A stretch of 13,789 nt of DNA from JBEIUL01 sp044356865 (lineage in GTDB: Bacteria > Planctomycetota > Phycisphaerae > Phycisphaerales > SM1A02): the NCBI GenBank assembly GCA_044356865.1, contig JBIKVN010000067.1:1-13789 (forward strand). Reading direction: 5' to 3'. Position 1 is the stretch's first letter, and each line of letters opens with the position of its first letter. The position numbers and the translations under genes were made by a program. Under the pieces are notes generated by a model that ran no database searches, was not told where the DNA came from, and saw nothing but the letters and a program-made list of their open reading frames with translations. Below are positions 1 through 9,368 of this stretch, piece after piece.

Positions 1-819
<819 letters not shown>

Positions 820-827
820 GGGCGGAG

Positions 828-833
828 AGCGTA
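828..833 (-). promoter_or_regulatory. Candidate -10 box (TACGCT) of hutU
   Basis: On the minus strand TACGCT lies with 8 bases (820-827) between it and the hutU ATG. An ATGGCA hexamer (852-857), four of six matches to TTGACA, sits 18 bases further upstream. There is no ribosome-binding sequence in the gap, which fits transcription starting at or next to the ATG. The same hexamer precedes hpnC with nearly the same spacing. Assigned by pattern only. Confidence 0.38.
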
Positions 834-909
834 GCCCGTGGGGCGGGGCGGTGCCATGCGGCGACGGGGCGGGAGAAGGCGTTCCCGGGGTGGCGTGCGG
901 GGATCCGGA

Positions 910-930
910 GCGTCGGCTTGGGGCCGACGC
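910..930 (-). terminator. Candidate hairpin terminator of the ispH-to-TonB-like operon
   Basis: A perfect inverted repeat with an 8-bp all-paired stem (910-917 with 923-930, GCGTCGGC/GCCGACGC) and a 5-base loop. It lies about 80 bp past the stop codon of the TonB-like gene and before the hutU promoter, where a terminator would be expected. No T-tract follows on either strand, so it is not a classical intrinsic terminator. U-tract-less hairpins are commonly proposed as terminators in GC-rich bacteria. It could equally slow transcription or stabilise the mRNA 3' end. Confidence 0.42.
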
Positions 931-962
931 GGGACGAGCGACGGGTTCATCGGGGCCCGGAC

Positions 963-992
963 CGCGGATCGCCTGAGCGCGGATCGCCTGAG
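963..992. repeat. Perfect 15-bp tandem duplication
   Basis: The 15-mer CGCGGATCGCCTGAG occurs twice in immediate succession (963-977 and 978-992), about 20 bp past the stop codon of the TonB-like gene in non-coding DNA. It is probably a slippage duplication. With only two copies and no dyad symmetry, a role as an operator is not supported. Confidence 0.8.
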
Positions 993-1012
993 CGTCCATC
1001 GCGCCCCATGGC

Positions 1013-2413
1013 TCACTCCCCGCGCAACACCAGTCGCAGCCGGACCATCACCGTCTGCCCGGGCCCGAGCTTCTCGAGCGGCTTGCCGGCGGCGGTCCAG
1101 CCGGCGAGAGCATCGAGGATCGGGCCGTCCACACGCTCGGAACCGCTGCTCACGATGAGGCGGTACGAAAGCGGCTTGCCATGGCGGTCGAACTTGAGCT
1201 CGACGACCGGGTTCCGCGGCGCCGTCGTGATCATGGTGAGCGTGTCGAAGCGCGGCTTGCGGGTCTTGATCTGCAGGCCGCGGGCCGCGAGCGGCCGTCC
1301 GTTCTTCCAGTCCTTCGGGTCGACGTTCTTGACGCTGGTCGCGTCGCTCTCCATGTCGGTGAGCTCGCCCGCGGCGAAGGGATCGTCGCCGGGGTTGCCG
1401 GCGCGGGTCGGCGAGGAACCGGGCGAGGGCTGCTGATTCGGTTGCTCGGGCGAAGCCGGTTGAGGAGGGGTTTCCGGCTGCGGCTCGGGCGGCGGCGTCG
1501 GTTCCGGCGGAGCCTCGGGCTTCGGTTCTGGGGCCGATTCTGGAGTTGGCTCTGGAGTTGACTCTGGAGTTGGCTCTGGAGTTGGCTCTGGAGTTGGCTC
1601 TGGAGTTGGCTCTGGGGTTGGCTCTGGCGCCGGTTCCGGTGTCGGTTGCGGCGAGGGCTCCGGTTGCGGCTCTGGCTTTGGCTCTGGCTTTGGCTCTGGC
1701 TTTGGTTCTGGCTTTGGCTCTGGCTCTGGCTCTGGCTTTGGTTCTGGCGTCGGCTCAGGAATCGGAGCGGGGAATCCAACGGGATCGGGTTCCGGGGCCG
1801 GTTCCGGCTGGGGCTGGGGCTCCGGCTGCGGCTGGGGCTCAGGAGCCGGCTCGGGCTCGGCCGGCCGAGCCACGGGCTCGACCGGCGTCGGCTGCGGCTC
1901 GGGCCGGGCCGGCGTCTCAGGTACCGGGGGCACCGGCGGCGACGGGGTCGCCGCGGCGACCGCCTGTGCCGGCGGCGCGGTGTCGGGGCTCGGAGGCAGT
2001 CCCGTGACTTCCGGCGTCGCGCCGCCCTCGCCACCCGAGTCGGTCATTCGTCGCGCCGCCTGCTCGGTCTCGGCGAGGGCCGCGAGGTGCTCTTGGTACT
2101 GGGCGTACCCGATCCAGTTCATCGAGCTCTCGGCGCCGTCGTCGATGCCCAGCTGGACGGCCTGGTCCTCGGGCGGCTTGCGTTCTTCCGGTTCCGGCTC
2201 GGCCCGTTCGGGATCGTCCGGTTTCCGTTCGGGCGGTTCGGGCGGCGAGGCCAGGGCGACCGGGTCGGGCGGGCGACCGGTCCCGGTCTCGCTCGAGGAC
2301 GCCGAGCTGAGGGCCACCGCGAAGACCGGCAGCAGGATCGTCGCGTGCAGCAACAGCGACAGCCCGAACGAGGTGAGCAGCGGTCTCGAGGGTCGCGACT
2401 CGGCGGAAGCCAT
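1013..2413 (-). CDS. TonB-like protein with a long PEP-type repeat spacer
   Basis: 466 residues. A short basic N-terminus is followed by one membrane anchor (about 12-34), giving an N-in topology with the rest in the periplasm. Then come an acidic Pro/Glu stretch (47-83), a patch with NWIGYAQYQEHL (99-110), a Pro/Glu-rich spacer (about 170-325) of PEPK, PEPT and PQPE units, and a C-terminal domain (about 395-464). That domain contains VVELKFDRHGKPLSYRLIVS, SGSERVDGPILDAL and VMVRLRLVL, resembling the TonB C-terminal fold. The gene starts 12 bp after exbD, which supports a role in coupling proton-motive force to an outer-membrane or envelope partner. Established TonB proteins are about 240 residues; this one is larger because of the spacer. 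It could instead be a TolA-like or lineage-specific transducer, so no symbol is given. GGGTGA lies 4-9 bases before the ATG as a weak ribosome-binding site. Confidence 0.75.
   Translation of the reverse strand: MASAESRPSRPLLTSFGLSLLLHATILLPVFAVALSSASSSETGTGRPPDPVALASPPEPPERKPDDPERAEPEPEERKPPEDQAVQLGIDDGAESSMNWIGYAQYQEHLAALAETEQAARRMTDSGGEGGATPEVTGLPPSPDTAPPAQAVAAATPSPPVPPVPETPARPEPQPTPVEPVARPAEPEPAPEPQPQPEPQPQPEPAPEPDPVGFPAPIPEPTPEPKPEPEPEPKPEPKPEPKPEPKPEPQPEPSPQPTPEPAPEPTPEPTPEPTPEPTPEPTPESTPEPTPESAPEPKPEAPPEPTPPPEPQPETPPQPASPEQPNQQPSPGSSPTRAGNPGDDPFAAGELTDMESDATSVKNVDPKDWKNGRPLAARGLQIKTRKPRFDTLTMITTAPRNPVVELKFDRHGKPLSYRLIVSSGSERVDGPILDALAGWTAAGKPLEKLGPGQTVMVRLRLVLRGE
1530..1625 (-). repeat. 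Eight 12-bp tandem units encoding PEPT-type repeats
   Basis: Inside the TonB-like gene. On the plus strand the unit is GGAGTTGGCTCT. Exact copies start at 1542, 1566, 1578, 1590 and 1602; one-base variants start at 1554 and 1614, and a diverged unit at 1530. On the coding strand each reads Glu-Pro-Thr-Pro as GAG CCA ACT CCA. These A/T-ending proline and threonine codons are unusual beside the surrounding genes, which use mostly CCC/CCG and ACC/ACG. Near-identity at the DNA level points to recent expansion by slippage or gene conversion. Confidence 0.9.
1674..1745 (-). repeat. Six 12-bp tandem units encoding PEPK-type repeats
   Basis: A second repeat block in the TonB-like gene, with plus-strand unit GGCTTTGGCTCT and starts at 1674, 1686, 1698, 1710, 1722 and 1734. 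Variants are single substitutions (GGTTCT ends, or CTC for CTT). It encodes residues about 223-247 as alternating Pro-Glu and Pro-Lys, a charged and extended segment. It is separated from the PEPT block by about 48 bp of diverged repeats. Confidence 0.88.
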
Positions 2414-2425
2414 GGTGTCACCCGC

Positions 2426-2866
2426 TCAGGGGCCCGGGGCCGTCCGCGAGGGCAGCGAGGGCCGTCCGACGAAGTTGATCGGCAACCCGACATCGCCGAG
2501 GCGATCCCAGAGCTCCTGCAGCAGGGGGGCCCGGTCGGTCGAGCCCGGCCCGTCGGCGAGGGCGATGTAGACGACGGTGCGGGGATCCTTCGCCTTCGCC
2601 TCCTCGAGCCGGGGGCGGATCGCGGCGATCTCGATCGGCACCCGGTCGAGGGCGAGCTTCCCGTCGAGCCCGACCGAGACGGTGATCGCGGGGGCGGGCG
2701 TGGCCTCGGTGCCGCGCTGGAACGACGCGAGCTGCATGGGCAGGATGTCGACCCGCACCATGACCATCGTGGCGTAGATGAAGAAGAGCAGCAGGTTGAA
2801 GACCATGTCCAGCATCGCCGTCAGGTCGATGTGGGGCACGGTCGCGGTGCGGCGGAGGCGGCGCAA
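2426..2866 (-). CDS. exbD: ExbD/TolR-family proton-channel subunit
   Basis: 146 residues. Inner-membrane protein that with ExbB forms the proton-driven motor energising TonB-type transducers. A basic N-terminus is followed by the family signature IDLTAMLDMVFNLLLFF (13-29), one transmembrane helix (about 17-37) and a periplasmic domain (about 58-135) with the usual pattern: ITVSVGLDGKLALDRVPIEI, then RTVVYIALADG, then LGDVGLPINFV. Asp20 corresponds to the proton-carrying aspartate of the family. The likely start is TTG at 2866, the second codon after the gyrA TAG and in the same frame. GGGGA from the end of gyrA lies 7 bases upstream and can serve as ribosome-binding site. A GTG at codon 10 is an alternative but removes the basic N-terminus. 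The stop is 12 bp before the TonB-like start. No exbB lies in the window, so the partner must come from elsewhere. Confidence 0.9.
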   Translation of the reverse strand: MRRLRRTATVPHIDLTAMLDMVFNLLLFFIYATMVMVRVDILPMQLASFQRGTEATPAPAITVSVGLDGKLALDRVPIEIAAIRPRLEEAKAKDPRTVVYIALADGPGSTDRAPLLQELWDRLGDVGLPINFVGRPSLPSRTAPGP

Positions 2867-2869
2867 CGG

Positions 2870-5491
<2,622 letters not shown>

Positions 5492-5512
5492 GGCGATCCG
5501 GGGAAGGCGGGG

Positions 5513-5518
5513 ATCCTA
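5513..5518 (-). promoter_or_regulatory. Possible internal -10 box (TAGGAT) for gyrA
   Basis: In the 54-bp gap before gyrA, TAGGAT matches four of six positions of TATAAT and lies 21 bases before the ATG. It stands out in a GC-rich gap that is the longest in this operon. No convincing -35 was found, so a gyrA-specific promoter is only a possibility. Confidence 0.25.
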
Positions 5519-5545
5519 CCACGCACGCCCCTGCGGCGTCGCGTT

Positions 5546-6178
5546 TCACGCCGCGGAAAGGTCGCCGGAAACGCCGTCGGAAGGAGCGAGCAGCGCGAGC
5601 CATTCGCGGTTGCCGGGAACCCCCGCCCGGCGCGAGCTTTTCCCGCCCACGAGCGGGCTTTCGCAACAGCCCAGGACGGTCGCGCCGAGGGCGGGCATCG
5701 CCTCGAGCGTCCGCGCCAGCACCCGTTCGGCCTCGGCATGGGGAAGGAATCCGCGATCGAGCAGGGTCTTCTCGCCGTCGAGCAGCTCGTAATGCGGCTT
5801 CACGAGCGTGACGATGCGGCCCCCGGGGGCGAGCCAGCGCAGGGCCGCCGGCACCGCGAGCCGCTGCGGGGTCCACGCGAGGTCGACGGTGACGAGGTCG
5901 ACGCCGCCCGCGGGCGGCTCGGCGTGCAGGGCGTTGGTCCGCTCGCGGGTCTCGACGCGGGCGTCCTGCCGCAGTTTCCACGCGAGCGTGCCGTAACCGG
6001 TGTCGACCGCGATGACCGAGGCGGCCCCGCGCCGCAGCAAGACCTCGGTGAAGCCGCCGACGTTGCAGCCGAAGTCGGCGCCGCGGAGTCCGGTCACGTC
6101 GAGGCCGAAGGCCTCGATCGCCCGGTCGAGCTTCTCGCCGGCCCGCGAGACCCGCGGGGCGTCGGCCGGGCCGCTCAC
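5546..6178 (-). CDS. TlyA/FtsJ-like rRNA 2'-O-methyltransferase without S4 domain
   Basis: 210 residues from a GTG at 6178 that shares GTGA with the rlmN stop. An ATG at 6217 exists but would extend 43 bp into rlmN. The SAM-binding core is clear: ADFGCNVGGFTEVLL (34-48), motif I of the TlyA group, and VIAVDTGYGTLAWKLRQD (55-72). The FtsJ-type catalytic tetrad is present as Lys16 (SRAGEKL), Asp99 (VTVDLAWTPQ), Lys127 (LVKPHYEL) and Glu192 (GNREWLALL). Characterised TlyA proteins methylate ribose in 16S and/or 23S rRNA and carry an N-terminal S4 RNA-binding domain of about 60 residues. Here the protein starts directly at the SR.G.KL motif, so S4 is absent, and the upstream DNA is rlmN. rRNA is the likely substrate given the family and the rlmN neighbour, but the exact target is unknown. 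Old annotations as hemolysin should not be taken literally. Confidence 0.85.
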   Translation of the reverse strand: MSGPADAPRVSRAGEKLDRAIEAFGLDVTGLRGADFGCNVGGFTEVLLRRGAASVIAVDTGYGTLAWKLRQDARVETRERTNALHAEPPAGGVDLVTVDLAWTPQRLAVPAALRWLAPGGRIVTLVKPHYELLDGEKTLLDRGFLPHAEAERVLARTLEAMPALGATVLGCCESPLVGGKSSRRAGVPGNREWLALLAPSDGVSGDLSAA

Positions 6179-7269
6179 GCGGGAATGCCCCGCCGCTCGT
6201 GCCGCAGCTGCCCGCACGCGGCGGCGATGTCGCGGCCGCGGCTCGCCCGGATGTGCACGTTCACGCTCTTCTCACGCAGGATCTTCTGGAATTCCAGCAC
6301 GTCCTCGGTCGCGGGCCGCGAGAACGGCACGCCCTTCACCTCGTTGTAGCGGATCAGGTTCACGTTCGAGCGCAGCCGCCGGGCGACCGCGGCGAGTTCC
6401 TTCGCGTGCTCGGGCCGGTCGTTGAAGCCGCCGAGCAGGATGTACTCGAGGGTGATCTCGCGGCCGGTCTTGCGGAACCACTCGTCGCAGGCCTCGAGGA
6501 TCTCGGCGATCGAGGCGTACTCGGCCCACGGGATGATCTTCCGCCGCAGGTCGTCGTTCGGGGCGTGCAGCGACAGGGCGAGCGTCACCGGCAGCTCGAA
6601 CTCGTGCAGCTTGCGGATCGCGGCGGGCAGGCCGACGGTCGAGACGGTGATCTTGCGGGCCGAGATGCCGAGACCCCAGTCGGCGTGCATCGCGCGGATC
6701 GCGGGCAAGACCTGGCCGAGGTTCGCGAGCGGCTCGCCCATGCCCATGAAGACCACGTTCGAGACGCGGCCGACGCCGGGCAGGCCCGCGAGCCGCCAGA
6801 CCTGCTCGACGATGCGGCCGGTCGTGAGGTTCCCCTCGAGGCCACCGAGGCCCGAGGCGCAGAAGGCGCACCCGACCGGGCAGCCGACCTGGCTCGAGAC
6901 GCAGGCGGTGCGGCGGTCGGGGTTGGGGATCAGCACGCACTCGGTCTGCCGCGAGGGCGGCTGGCCGACGACCGGCAGCGCGGTCGCCCCGGCGTGCGGA
7001 GCGCCCTCGGGCCAGCCGAGCAGCAGCTTCCGCGTGCCGTCGGTCGCGACCTGCTCGGCCAGCGTCACGCCCTGCCCGAAGTCGACGAGCGACGCGAGCC
7101 GCTCGCGGTTGCGGGCCGAGAGGTTGGTCATGAGCGCTGGGTCGATCGTCCGCTTCGCGTAGGTCCACTCGAGGACCTGCTTGCCGAGGAAGGGCGGCAG
7201 GTCCTCGCGCCGGCAGAGCTCGGCGAAGGACTCCGGGGTCAGGTCGAAGACGCTCGGCTTCTCAGCCAC
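6175..7269 (-). CDS. rlmN: Dual-specificity RNA methyltransferase RlmN
   Basis: 364 residues, normal family length. A radical-SAM enzyme that methylates C2 of A2503 in 23S rRNA and of A37 in some tRNAs. The 4Fe-4S cluster ligands are Cys130, Cys134 and Cys137 in CPVGCAFCASG. Cys352 in ACGQL matches the cysteine that carries the transient methyl group (E. coli Cys355), and Cys123 matches the second conserved cysteine (E. coli Cys118). Further signatures are VVFMGMGEPLAN (172-183), ITVSTVGL (207-214), LALSLHAPND (230-239) and EYILLGGFND (275-284). An N-terminal helical domain covers about 1-100. The start is GTG at 7269, overlapping the ispH end by 8 bp, and the stop overlaps the methyltransferase start. 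This chaining implies translational coupling with both neighbours. Cfr, the C8-methylating relative, is less likely given the housekeeping context and RlmN-type motifs. Confidence 0.95.
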   Translation of the reverse strand: MAEKPSVFDLTPESFAELCRREDLPPFLGKQVLEWTYAKRTIDPALMTNLSARNRERLASLVDFGQGVTLAEQVATDGTRKLLLGWPEGAPHAGATALPVVGQPPSRQTECVLIPNPDRRTACVSSQVGCPVGCAFCASGLGGLEGNLTTGRIVEQVWRLAGLPGVGRVSNVVFMGMGEPLANLGQVLPAIRAMHADWGLGISARKITVSTVGLPAAIRKLHEFELPVTLALSLHAPNDDLRRKIIPWAEYASIAEILEACDEWFRKTGREITLEYILLGGFNDRPEHAKELAAVARRLRSNVNLIRYNEVKGVPFSRPATEDVLEFQKILREKSVNVHIRASRGRDIAAACGQLRHERRGIPA

Positions 7270-8323
7270 CGGTGGCCCCGACCGTCAGGTCGACCGTCCG
7301 CATCGGGACGCCCCGGGAGTGGAGCCACTCCTCGAAGTCGGCGCGGATGTCCATGCGGATCCGCCGGCCCTCGGGGTCGATGCCCTTGCCGCGCATCAGG
7401 GTCTTGAGCGTGCCGGGCAGGCCGAACTCGACCTCCTCGCGGTGGATGTCGTGCTGCTCGACCTCGGCCCCGAAGCGGCTCACGAGCTCGAGGACGAGGT
7501 CCTTCACGAGGTCCTCGGGGGCGCTCGCCCCGGCGGTGACGAGCACCGCCTTGACGCCCTCGAACCACTCGGGCTTCAGCTCGCTCCGGTCGTCGACGAG
7601 GCGGGCCCGCGTGCCGCGGTTCTCGGCGATCTCGGTCAGCCGCACCGAGTTCGAGCTGTTGCGGCTGCCGACGACGAGCACCAGGTCGACCTGCGGGGCG
7701 ATCGCCTTCACCGCGTGCTGCCGGTTCGTGGTCGCGTAGCAGATGTCGCCGCCCGGCGGTTCCTTGATGTTCGGGTACTTCGCCTTGAGGGCGTCGATGA
7801 TCGCCGAGGCGTCGTCGAGCGACAGCGTGGTCTGCGTGAGGTAGACGAGCTTGTCGGGGTCGTGGATGGTGAGCTTCGGGATGTCGTCGACCTTCTCGAC
7901 GACCTGGATCGCCTCGGGGGCCTCGCCGCGGGTGCCGACGACTTCCTGGTGGTTCACGTGCCCGATGAGCAGGATCTGGAAGCCCTTGCGGGCGTACCGG
8001 ATCGCCTCGGCGTGGACCTTGGTGACCAGCGGGCAGGTCGCGTCGATCGAGATGAGGTTCTTGCGGCGGGCGTGGGCCCGGATCTCGGGGCTGACCCCGT
8101 GGGCGCTGAAGACGACGATGGTGCCGTCCGGGACCTCGTCGAGGTCTTCCACGAAGGTCACGCCGCGCGAGCGGAACCGCTCGACGACATGGCGGTTGTG
8201 CACGATCTCGTGGTAGACCGAGATCCGCTCGTCGGGGCAGATGTCGAGCAGCTGGTCGACGACGTCGATGGCCATGTAGACGCCGGCGCAGAAGCCGCGG
8301 GGGTTGGCGAGGATCAGCTTCAT
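7262..8323 (-). CDS. ispH: 4-hydroxy-3-methylbut-2-enyl diphosphate reductase (IspH/LytB)
   Basis: 353 residues. Last enzyme of the MEP pathway: reduces HMBPP to IPP and DMAPP in the cytoplasm using a 4Fe-4S cluster. The three cluster cysteines are Cys12 (GFCAGV), Cys97 (DATCPLV) and Cys195 (GGDICYATTNRQ). Active-site residues are His42 (EIVHN), His75 (SAHGV), His125 and catalytic Glu127 (GHVNHQEVVGT). The E. coli enzyme is 316 residues; the extra length is a C-terminal tail after about 310. The ATG at 8323 is chosen because MKLILANPRGFCAGV begins exactly where the family begins. An in-frame start at 8413 would run across the promoter region into hpnC. First gene of the minus-strand operon, read divergently from the squalene genes that consume its products two steps later. 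Confidence 0.97.
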   Translation of the reverse strand: MKLILANPRGFCAGVYMAIDVVDQLLDICPDERISVYHEIVHNRHVVERFRSRGVTFVEDLDEVPDGTIVVFSAHGVSPEIRAHARRKNLISIDATCPLVTKVHAEAIRYARKGFQILLIGHVNHQEVVGTRGEAPEAIQVVEKVDDIPKLTIHDPDKLVYLTQTTLSLDDASAIIDALKAKYPNIKEPPGGDICYATTNRQHAVKAIAPQVDLVLVVGSRNSSNSVRLTEIAENRGTRARLVDDRSELKPEWFEGVKAVLVTAGASAPEDLVKDLVLELVSRFGAEVEQHDIHREEVEFGLPGTLKTLMRGKGIDPEGRRIRMDIRADFEEWLHSRGVPMRTVDLTVGATGG

Positions 8324-8335
8324 CGGGAAGGGCGG

Positions 8336-8341
8336 ATGATA
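8336..8341 (-). promoter_or_regulatory. Candidate -10 box (TATCAT) of the ispH operon
   Basis: TATCAT on the minus strand, 12 bases before the ispH ATG, in the 67-bp divergent region. It has four of six matches to TATAAT. There is no Shine-Dalgarno between it and the start, so any leader would be only a few bases. No -35 is evident. Assigned by pattern and position. Confidence 0.33.
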
Positions 8342-8375
8342 GGGGTTCGCACGGGTCGGAAGCGGGCGGCCGCGG

Positions 8376-8381
8376 TACGCT
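8376..8381 (+). promoter_or_regulatory. Candidate -10 box (TACGCT) of hpnCDE
   Basis: TACGCT preceded by GG, with 9 bases (8382-8390) to the hpnC ATG and no Shine-Dalgarno between. The identical hexamer lies 8 bases before hutU. The spacing puts the transcript start at or beside the ATG, which suggests a leaderless mRNA. A -35-like TTCGCA at 8346 is too far away (24-bp spacing) to be convincing. Confidence 0.38.
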
Positions 8382-8390
8382 TCCGGGCCC

Positions 8391-9368
8391 ATGCGGAACC
8401 CGATCGCCGACATTCCCGCCGCGCTGGCCCGGTTCGGGCCGGGTTCGCCCCGCGAGGCGGTCGACGAGGCGACCGCCCGGGCGTGGTGCGTCGGGCTGAC
8501 GCGGGCCCGGCGCGAGAACTTCGCGGTGCTGAGCAGGTTCGTGCCGCCGGGGCTTCGCGACGATTTCGCCGCCGTCTACGCCTTCTGCCGCTGGGCGGAC
8601 GACCTCGGCGACGAGCTCGGGTCGACGGACGCCTCGCTCGAGGCCCTCGCGTGGTGGCGCGACGAGCTCGGGGCGTGCTTCGCGGGCGAGCCGAGGCATC
8701 CGGTCTTCGTCGCCCTCGCCCCGACCGTGCGGCGGCACGCGCTGCCGATCGAGCCGTTCGGCGACCTCATCTCGGCGTTCGAACTCGACCAGCGGAAGGA
8801 CCGCTACGCGACCTGGGACGAGCTCGTCGGCTATTGCCGGCTGAGCGCTGACCCGGTGGGCCGCCTGGTCCTCATGCTGCTCGGCGAGGGCCGCGACGCG
8901 GCGACCTTCGCGGCGAGCGACGCGACCTGCACGGGGCTCCAGCTCACGAACCACTGGCAGGACCTGCGGCGGGATCTTCTCGAGCGGAACCGGATCTACG
9001 TGCCGGCGGAACTCAACGCGATTCCCGATTTCGAGGACCGTTTCCTCCGTACCGCCCGGCAGGGCTTCGCCTGCGACCGGACCTTCCTGGCCGAGAGCCG
9101 CCGCCTCGTGCGTTCCCTCGTCGACCGCACCTGGCCGCTGTTCGAGCGGGGGGAGTCGCTGCTGCCGCGGGTCTCGCCCGCGTCGCGCCCGATCGTCTGG
9201 CTCTTCCTGCACGGCGGCGCCGCGACGCTGCGGGAGATCGAGCTGTGGAACTGCGAGAGCGTGCTGCACCGGCCGCGGGTGCCGGCGTGGACGCGGGCGT
9301 CGCTGCTGGCCCGGGCGTGGTGGGGGAAGCGGTTCGGGGGATTGCTTCCGGAGGGCAAGGCCGCATGA
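8391..9368 (+). CDS. hpnC: Hydroxysqualene synthase HpnC
   Basis: 325 residues. Trans-isoprenyl diphosphate synthase-fold enzyme that converts presqualene diphosphate to hydroxysqualene, the second of three steps in the bacterial HpnCDE squalene route. HpnC-type signatures are RENFAVLSRFVPPGLRDDFA (41-60), AFCRWADDLGDE (64-75) with the first Asp-rich motif, WWRDELGACFAGEPRHPVFV (88-107), FELDQRKDRYATWDEL (130-145), SADPVGRLVL (152-161) and LQLTNHWQDLRRD (183-195) with the second Asp-rich motif. The start is ATG at 8391, the first possible codon after the divergent promoter. The stop TGA overlaps the hpnD ATG. HpnC and HpnD are paralogues; the DDLGDE and NHWQDLRRD motifs place this one with HpnC. 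No squalene-hopene cyclase or oxidosqualene cyclase is in the window, so the end product cannot be read here. Confidence 0.93.
   Translation: MRNPIADIPAALARFGPGSPREAVDEATARAWCVGLTRARRENFAVLSRFVPPGLRDDFAAVYAFCRWADDLGDELGSTDASLEALAWWRDELGACFAGEPRHPVFVALAPTVRRHALPIEPFGDLISAFELDQRKDRYATWDELVGYCRLSADPVGRLVLMLLGEGRDAATFAASDATCTGLQLTNHWQDLRRDLLERNRIYVPAELNAIPDFEDRFLRTARQGFACDRTFLAESRRLVRSLVDRTWPLFERGESLLPRVSPASRPIVWLFLHGGAATLREIELWNCESVLHRPRVPAWTRASLLARAWWGKRFGGLLPEGKAA
9350..9355 (+). promoter_or_regulatory. Ribosome-binding site of hpnD inside hpnC
   Basis: GGAGGG lies 9 bases before the hpnD ATG, within the last codons of hpnC. It is the best Shine-Dalgarno match seen before any gene here and supports ATG 9365 as the hpnD start over the in-frame upstream start at 9245. 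It contrasts with the absence of such a site before hpnC. Confidence 0.7.

Noticed and set aside
1530..1745. Possible CRISPR or satellite array from 12-bp units
   Set aside because: The units are adjacent without spacers, are 12 bp long and translate in frame into Pro-Glu repeats of the TonB-like protein.
6179..6217. ATG at 6217 as start of the methyltransferase
   Set aside because: It would extend 43 bp into rlmN and add an Ala/Arg-rich tail. GTG 6178 forms the GTGA coupling seen at another junction in the window.
8324..8413. An in-frame ATG at 8413 extending IspH by 30 residues
   Set aside because: It would overlap hpnC and the divergent promoter. The IspH family starts at the MKLILANPRGFCAG motif at 8323.
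7181..8851. A 556-codon plus-strand frame across ispH into hpnC
   Set aside because: Antisense to ispH and out of frame with hpnC. No recognisable protein features.
9245..9364. An upstream in-frame start for HpnD at 9245
   Set aside because: It lies deep in hpnC. The ATGA overlap at 9365 has a strong GGAGGG site and matches the family N-terminus.
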